This document shows positions 41,754-46,804 of a stretch of DNA of 46,804 bases, in pieces. This DNA is from Myxococcales bacterium (GTDB lineage Bacteria > Myxococcota_A > UBA9160 > UBA4427). The notes under the pieces were generated by a model that saw nothing but the letters and a program-made list of their open reading frames with translations, was not told the origin of the DNA and searched no databases. Each line of letters opens with the position of its first letter. Positions within the stretch are counted from its first letter, which is position 1. Made by a program: the position numbers and the translations under genes. The stretch lies in NCBI GenBank assembly GCA_022563535.1, contig JADFNE010000034.1:1-46804 (forward strand), given 5' to 3'.

Positions 41754-43253
41754 ATGGACCCCGCGACAGAGACGCTTCTCCGCTTCGCTACCAGCCTGAT
41801 CTGCCTTCTCCTCATCGCGGTGAGCCTTCGCGCAAAGTTCCCCCCGTCCGACTGGCGTGCAAAAACCATCGCGGTCACGGCCGCCGCCCTCGCGCTGCTG
41901 ACCTTCTACAATTTCGGCGCGGTTCGGCACTACCAGGGAGACGGCTTCGTCAACTACCACGAGCACTTTCACTATTACCTCGGCGCGAAGTACTTCTCCG
42001 AACTCGGCTACGACGGTCTCTACGCAGCTTCTCTTGCGGCGCATCGAGAGAGTCTGCCGAACACAGCCCTTCCGAAGTGGGTCAGGGATCTCCGCACCAA
42101 CACATTGGTATTGAGCGAAGACCACATGGTGTACGCGGACAGCATTGCGGCGCGCTTTACGCCGGAACGCTGGCAGCAATTCGTGAGTGACCGCAATCGC
42201 ATTCACCGCTTCGCCCCAGCCAAAGTCAATAGAGCAATCCACAAGGATCACGGCTTCAACCCGACCCCGACCTGGGTGTCGGTCGCCCGCTTGATCACCG
42301 CGCTCGTGACACCGGGACCGATGGGGTCCGGGATCCTCTGCTTGCTCGACATCGTCCTCGCGTCGCTGATGTTTGTCCTGATCGGCAGAACCTATGGTTC
42401 GCGTGTCCTGTGCGCGAGTTTGGTTGTTTTTGGTCTGGGCTTCGGATGGCGTTACGTCTATGTCGGCGCGCTGATGCGCCTGGACTGGCTCGTCGCTGTG
42501 GTTTCAGCTTTCTGCATGCTCGAACGCAAGCGGCCAGCGCTCGCCGGGATGATGCTCGGCTACGCCACCGCGACCAGACTCTTTCCGGCACTCCTGCTCG
42601 CCGGCCCCGCCCTGCTCGCGCTGAAGGCCTGGCGGCGACGAGAGCGACCCGAGTGGCCGCTTCAGCTCTTCGGAGCATTCGCAGCGACCGTTGCGCTCGG
42701 TCTGCTCGCCGGCACCTTGTCGGGCCGTGGCTTCGCAGGCTGGTCTGAATTCGTGGACAACATGCGGATGCACGTAGCCCTCGTATCGCCCATGACCTTT
42801 GACCTGAACACGGCTCTGCACATCGATCCCCTGGCGCTCACCCGCGCTCTGGTCACGCTCACCCCGATGCCCGGGTCGAGCCTTCCGGCCATGGTCGAGC
42901 GACACGGGCTCGTTCTACCTGCACTCAGGCTCGGATTCATCGTTCTCTTTTGTCTTGCGGCGTGGCGCGCCAGCCTGGTCGAATCCGCCGTGCTGGGACT
43001 TGCGCTGATCTTCGCGTTGACTCCGGTTACCTCGTATTACTGGGTCGTACTTCTCGCGCTGCCACTGCTACCGGGACGACTCGCACCGTTGGTGCCCGTC
43101 ATATTTGCGGCGTTCCTCTACGGCCACGAGGTCATGAGCGGCCCTTTCAGACTGGTGGACGAACGTCGCTACGCGATCTCTTTGTGCCTGGCGCTCTTCT
43201 TCGCGCTGTGGCTTGGCCGACGAGCCAGCCAGGCTTTCTGGCCGCGGCAGTAG
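41754..43253 (+). CDS. GT87/DUF2029-like polytopic membrane protein
   Basis: The 499-residue protein has ten or more hydrophobic segments and a large first loop (about 55-175) with FVNYHEHFHYYLGAKYFSELGYDGLY, a pattern seen in alpha-mannosyltransferase-like and other GT-C proteins. RLDWLVAVVSAFCMLERKRP, then MMLGYATATRLFPALLL, matches the g-x-x-x-g-x-a-x-x-x-k/R-x-x-P motif of the DUF2029 group. The exact sugar and acceptor are unknown. A second GT-C-like gene starts 96 bases downstream on the same strand, so both may be one transcript. No ribosome site stronger than GGGT-rich sequence precedes the ATG. Confidence 0.7.
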   Translation: MDPATETLLRFATSLICLLLIAVSLRAKFPPSDWRAKTIAVTAAALALLTFYNFGAVRHYQGDGFVNYHEHFHYYLGAKYFSELGYDGLYAASLAAHRESLPNTALPKWVRDLRTNTLVLSEDHMVYADSIAARFTPERWQQFVSDRNRIHRFAPAKVNRAIHKDHGFNPTPTWVSVARLITALVTPGPMGSGILCLLDIVLASLMFVLIGRTYGSRVLCASLVVFGLGFGWRYVYVGALMRLDWLVAVVSAFCMLERKRPALAGMMLGYATATRLFPALLLAGPALLALKAWRRRERPEWPLQLFGAFAATVALGLLAGTLSGRGFAGWSEFVDNMRMHVALVSPMTFDLNTALHIDPLALTRALVTLTPMPGSSLPAMVERHGLVLPALRLGFIVLFCLAAWRASLVESAVLGLALIFALTPVTSYYWVVLLALPLLPGRLAPLVPVIFAAFLYGHEVMSGPFRLVDERRYAISLCLALFFALWLGRRASQAFWPRQ

Positions 43254-43349
43254 AGGCCTCGCTGACAATGGCGTCAAGTTGAACCATGCACTGGGTCGAT
43301 GTAGCGTTTGGCGCTTCATGACAACCCAGCGCAGCGAAAGAAGCGAGCC

Positions 43350-45068
43350 ATGGAGTCGTCGAACCATTCAGGCTCGGGCCCCCTTGGAGCGCGCTCAGAT
43401 CATGATGAGGTCGCGCCCGAGGTGATGCGCTTTCGGTATTGGCTCGCAGGAGTGCTCGCCGCCGCCGCTGGTGTCCGGGGCGTACTTCTATTCCAGACCC
43501 TCAGTCGTCCGGAACTCCGGGACATGCGACTACTCGACTCGCGGGTCTATGACCAGATGGCCGCGCAGATCACTGCGGGCGACCTGCTCGCGGGGAGCGA
43601 GGCCTTCGGCCTCGGCCCCCTCTACGCCTACTTTGTCGCCCTGCTCCGCTGGATCGGCCCAGACGGACCGGGCTGCATCTACGCCGTGCAACAATTGCTC
43701 GGTCTCGCCAGCGTTGCACTGGTCGCGCTAATCGCCAGGCGCTGTTGCGGCCCGGGCGCGGGGATCGCGGCGGCGGCGTTGATCGCGTTCTACGGCGCCA
43801 TGGGGATGTTCGAGGTCAAGCTCATGAGTTCGACCTTTGCGACATTCTTGTGTGTTGCGAGCCTTGCCCTGCTGTTGTTTGCTCACGATCGACGTTGGAC
43901 AGTCGGTGCAGTAATTCCAGGTCTGTTGCTCGGTGCGGCGTGTCTGACTCGACCCAATACTCTGCTCTTTGCTCCACTCGCCATCGGTTGGTGGCTATGG
44001 GCTCAGCGCGAGCACACCCCGCGCAACACCAATGCCGGGCAGACCCGTGTGGCGCTCGCGGGGGCACTCGCCCTGTGCTGCGGGATCGTTCTGGCCATCG
44101 CCCCCGCCACCCTGCGCAACTACTGGGTGACCGGCGAGATTACGCTGATCTCGTCCCAGGCCGGGGTTACATTTTTTGATGGCAACAACCCCAAGGCCCG
44201 CGGGCTCTACGCTCGGGCTGACGTGATCAGCGGCAACCCACTCACCCAGGCCGCGGATCAGCGGCAGGTCGCCGAGCAGGCGGCCGGCCGTTCCCTCACC
44301 CAGGCCGGCGTCAGTCGCTACTGGTTCGGGCGCGGTCTCGCGCACCTCACGGACGATCCCATTCGCGCCGTCGGCCTGATCGCCCTCAAGCTGCGCTTCT
44401 GGCTGTCGAGCGATGAGGTTCCCGTCGACTACTCCCTGCCCGCGGAGCGCGAGCTGACGCCAGCGCTCTGGTTCGCACCCGTTCCCTTCGGGTTGATCCT
44501 GGCGTTCGCCTTCTTGGGACTTCGCAGCCCGCGCTGGCGCGAGCCGCCCCAGGTCCTTCTGTATCTATTCACCCTCGCCAATCTGTCGTCGGTTCTGATC
44601 TTTTACTTTGCGTCCCGCTACCGCCTGCCCGCGGTCCCGGTCCTGGCTGTGCTAGCGGGCTGCGGCGCCATGGAGATCGTTGCGCTCGTGCGGCGTTCGC
44701 GCCTCGAGTTGATCGCCTGGCTGCTTCCGGCGGTTCTGATCGCAGCACTGTCGCTCCACTCGTGGACCGACGACCTGCGCCAATCGGCGGCGTCTCAGTT
44801 CTTCAACTACGGAAACATCTATCGCCGGCAGCAAGAGCCCGCGCTAGCGATCGCGAGCTACAAGCGGGCTCTGCCTGGACTCGGCCACATGGCGAAGCTC
44901 CACATCAACATGGCGGGTGCATACAGTTCGCTGGACAAGCACGAGGATGCGGTCCGCCACCTCGAACTCGCGCTCAATATCCGACCCAAAGCGCCAGGGG
45001 TGCGACGCTCACTTCAAGCCGAGCGGGCGAAGTTAGATCTGCCCCCGGCTGGTAGACAAACTCGTTGA
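43350..45068 (+). CDS. GT39-like membrane glycosyltransferase with C-terminal TPR segment
   Basis: With ATG 43350 the protein has 572 residues; a later ATG (43424) is possible and an upstream TTG at 43308 is less likely. The first loop has LLDSRVYDQMAAQITAGDLL, where the acidic D-S-x-x-Y-D pattern matches the PMT_2/GT39 group. LTRPNTLLFAPLAIGWWLW and ATLRNYWVTGEITLISSQAG, then FFDGNNP, are typical later landmarks. After about ten membrane segments the last 90 residues form two or three TPR-like helices (FNYGNIYRRQQEPALAIASY, HINMAGAYSSLDKHEDAVRH). Fused TPRs of this kind occur in some bacterial GT-C proteins and may dock partners. The gene overlaps the convergent neighbour by 36 bases. Confidence 0.75.
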   Translation: MESSNHSGSGPLGARSDHDEVAPEVMRFRYWLAGVLAAAAGVRGVLLFQTLSRPELRDMRLLDSRVYDQMAAQITAGDLLAGSEAFGLGPLYAYFVALLRWIGPDGPGCIYAVQQLLGLASVALVALIARRCCGPGAGIAAAALIAFYGAMGMFEVKLMSSTFATFLCVASLALLLFAHDRRWTVGAVIPGLLLGAACLTRPNTLLFAPLAIGWWLWAQREHTPRNTNAGQTRVALAGALALCCGIVLAIAPATLRNYWVTGEITLISSQAGVTFFDGNNPKARGLYARADVISGNPLTQAADQRQVAEQAAGRSLTQAGVSRYWFGRGLAHLTDDPIRAVGLIALKLRFWLSSDEVPVDYSLPAERELTPALWFAPVPFGLILAFAFLGLRSPRWREPPQVLLYLFTLANLSSVLIFYFASRYRLPAVPVLAVLAGCGAMEIVALVRRSRLELIAWLLPAVLIAALSLHSWTDDLRQSAASQFFNYGNIYRRQQEPALAIASYKRALPGLGHMAKLHINMAGAYSSLDKHEDAVRHLELALNIRPKAPGVRRSLQAERAKLDLPPAGRQTR

Positions 45069-46454
45069 GCCGCAATTCAGCCAGTTACCATGCAGGTGAA
45101 GGAGCAAGAGCGCGAATATCCCCAGCAAGAAATGATGGTAGTTGCAAAACGACACCTTCGAGAATAGAAAGAAGAATGCGAATAGCGAAGCCGTGGCAAT
45201 GAGCGGATCGCCCCGCCCCCAGCTGATCCAAACACATAACAAGCCACCCAATACAGCTGTTATCAACGTGGGGCCGCTACCCCGTGCGCTGATCAGTCCT
45301 TCACGCGCCCAGTGCACGGTCAGACTGAACGAATCCATGCGGGGCTTCACATTGAGAAGATTCCCCACGGTAGAATCGTAAATTGCCTGGGCGTCGAGAA
45401 TGATGAATGGGATAAAGAGGAGCCCTGCGGTCACTGTTGCACCGAAGATCAGGGTCTTTCGCTGCTGCCAGGTGGTGTCGCGCAGTACGGCCAGCCCGAG
45501 GAAGACCGAGAAGACGACGCCATACTGCTTTACCGCCGGCGCGAGCACGAGCAGGACCCCGAGCAGAAGGAACCGTCGCTCGCGAAAAGCCACATAGCTG
45601 GCGATCAACATGAAGATCAATGCGGCATCGACCCAGCTCTGCTCCAGCACAAAGAATGTCATGGGCAGACTCATGAACACCATGGGCAGCGCGAATTGTC
45701 GCGAGGATCCCAGCAAACTGCGCGAAATTCGAACGAGCAGCGCCAGCGACAGAATTGAAGTCAGCACGTATTCCCAGCGAATCTCTCCGGTGAGTCGCCA
45801 CGACAGTGCATTCCCATACAGCGTGCCCGGCCAATACGGAAACACCGGCGTATAGCTGTAGCGGCCGCGGTAGATATCCGGGTAGATGTGGCTGTAGGGA
45901 TTGGTTCCATTCCAGAGAAGCTCCGACGCTTCTTGACCCATTGTCCAGACGTCGATGTGTGGCGTTGGCGAACCCAAGATCACCGCGCCCGAGCCCAGCA
46001 AAAAGATGACGAATAGCGCAACCACCGGCGCCAGTGGCAGATTGAGCGGGCCGCCCCGGCGCCATGCTGCCCACAGCATTGCCGCAGCCGTGATGGCGAG
46101 GGACAGCAAAATGCCGTTGCTCAATAGCTGGCGAGCAAGATCATGCTTGAAATACATCACACCAGGGTTTTTGAACTGCAACCATAGTTGCATCAGGATC
46201 CCGAGCGAGATCACGACGATGGCCGGAAGACCGAGGGGCAGGCCCCGGCGGCAGACCCGCATACCGATGACAGTAATCAGGAAGAGTCCCACGCAGCCCG
46301 CGTAGTAGACGACCCAGGGGTGGTAGCGACCGCGCGTGGCGAACAGAAACCAGCTGGCTGCAAAGAAGCTGCCCCAGGCGATCACGGATGCCAGGTGATC
46401 GCGCACCCCAGCCTCGAGGATCGTGTCAGGTTCAGCGGAAGCGTCGGTGTCCAT
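45033..46454 (-). CDS. Polytopic membrane protein, GT-C-like
   Basis: The 473-residue protein has roughly eleven hydrophobic segments. The largest loop (about 165-215) has PHIDVWTMGQEASELLWNGT, N-P-Y, then a Tyr-rich YRGRYSYTPVFPYWPG. The D-V-W-x-x-x-x-x-x-x-x-x-L-x-x-G-x-x-P-Y phrase is common in DUF2029/GT87 and related GT-C proteins, where the Asp is thought to be catalytic. Acceptor and sugar are unknown. Its 3' end overlaps the GT39-like gene's end by 36 bases on the other strand. A partial gene of similar type lies 60 bases upstream on the same strand. Confidence 0.68.
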   Translation of the reverse strand: MDTDASAEPDTILEAGVRDHLASVIAWGSFFAASWFLFATRGRYHPWVVYYAGCVGLFLITVIGMRVCRRGLPLGLPAIVVISLGILMQLWLQFKNPGVMYFKHDLARQLLSNGILLSLAITAAAMLWAAWRRGGPLNLPLAPVVALFVIFLLGSGAVILGSPTPHIDVWTMGQEASELLWNGTNPYSHIYPDIYRGRYSYTPVFPYWPGTLYGNALSWRLTGEIRWEYVLTSILSLALLVRISRSLLGSSRQFALPMVFMSLPMTFFVLEQSWVDAALIFMLIASYVAFRERRFLLLGVLLVLAPAVKQYGVVFSVFLGLAVLRDTTWQQRKTLIFGATVTAGLLFIPFIILDAQAIYDSTVGNLLNVKPRMDSFSLTVHWAREGLISARGSGPTLITAVLGGLLCVWISWGRGDPLIATASLFAFFFLFSKVSFCNYHHFLLGIFALLLLHLHGNWLNCGSTSLSTSRGQI

Positions 46455-46514
46455 TGCTAGCCATCGCTAGCACGCCACCAGAAAGCTGGCCACTGCACCC
46501 TTCGTACTTTCAGG

Positions 46515-46804
46515 CTACCGCTCTTGGCCGGGGGGAGGACTTTCTACCCTCGGTACTCGCTCGAGCAGCTCGATACCAAAGCGGCGGCTGACCAGGGGTT
46601 TGGCGCCGAGGGTTACCGCGCTCACATAGTTGCTCTGGATCCAGGCCCAGACGAGTTTGCCGTAGTCGCGCCCGAAAAATAGCATTCCGTATTCGCGCGT
46701 GGGTCGGTGCACGATGGCGATCCAGTCGGGCGGCGTCGCCCGCAGCGCGTCAAGAATTTGATCCTCGCCGAAGACCGCGAACTCGGGTGGCACGAAGTTC
46801 ATGT
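46515..46804 (-). CDS. C-terminal part of a probable GT-C-like membrane protein (runs off window)
   Basis: About 95 residues are visible. The ATG at 46802 is at the window edge and is likely internal. The text PPDWIAIVHRPTREYGMLFF, then GRDYGKLVWAWIQSNY, resembles the hydrophilic periplasmic C-terminus of long bacterial GT-C proteins, which often contain H-R/K-D/P-x-x-E-Y-G and a W-I/V-x-x-N-Y phrase. If so, the membrane part lies beyond the window. It ends 60 bases before the start of the next minus-strand GT-C-like gene, consistent with one operon. No stronger claim can be made from this fragment. Confidence 0.5.
   Translation of the reverse strand, partial: MNFVPPEFAVFGEDQILDALRATPPDWIAIVHRPTREYGMLFFGRDYGKLVWAWIQSNYVSAVTLGAKPLVSRRFGIELLERVPRVESPPPGQER

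Overview
The window looks like one contig of a high-GC Gram-negative bacterium. A TonB-dependent receptor, a PEP-CTERM envelope protein, a Tat signal, an MsbA-type and an Atm1-type exporter, a sigma54-type flagellin promoter and many CoA-linked catabolic enzymes together recall uncultured 'deltaproteobacterial' (Myxococcota/Desulfobacterota-like) lineages. That placement is inference. No rRNA, tRNA, CRISPR array or insertion sequence was recognised.

Layout. (1) 1-3.24 kb: the end of a degenerate histidine-kinase-like ATPase protein, an MsbA-type lipid exporter, and the C-terminal half of a histidine phosphatase. (2) 3.22-4.63 kb: a flagellin gene broken twice. It is frameshifted near its start and joined in frame to the phosphatase half at a shared E-T-A-E-L. 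Upstream are a well-spaced sigma54 promoter and an AT-richer control region. The join may mark an assembly chimera, so the first 3.2 kb may not belong to the rest. (3) 4.6-8.4 kb: a radical SAM/SPASM enzyme and three receiver proteins (receiver-PilZ, lone receiver, receiver-Hpt) with no kinase beside them. (4) 8.4-14.1 kb: a tandem-duplicated CaiB/BaiF CoA-transferase, divergent from an operon of thioesterase, family I CoA-transferase and cytochrome P450, suggesting activation and breakdown of a lipid-like substrate. (5) 14.1-18.6 kb: a methyltransferase, a PEP-CTERM protein, a YfiR-like protein and a TonB-dependent receptor. (6) 18.9-29.9 kb: ribulose-phosphate 3-epimerase, a GFA-family protein, a Tat-exported split-barrel-like protein, a bicupin, an NDP-forming acyl-CoA synthetase, a small unknown, an Atm1-type ABC exporter, a GcvT-like methyltransferase, a PhyH dioxygenase and a GSA-type aminotransferase, all on the plus strand and ending at a clear terminator. 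(7) 30-46.8 kb: an envelope-glycoconjugate region with five or six polytopic GT-C-like proteins, a polyprenyl-phosphate-type GT2, a methyltransferase, a sorbosone-dehydrogenase-like protein with cytochrome c, a membrane sulfatase-fold protein and a TPR lipoprotein.

How they fit together. The GT2 may make lipid-phosphate sugar donors used by the GT-C proteins on the periplasmic side, with the sulfatase-fold protein adding or removing a decoration. The CoA enzymes, P450, PhyH and acyl-CoA synthetase point to breakdown of branched or isoprenoid-like acids. Both readings rest on gene families and proximity. Convergent genes are packed very tightly: several share or abut stop codons or overlap by tens of bases.
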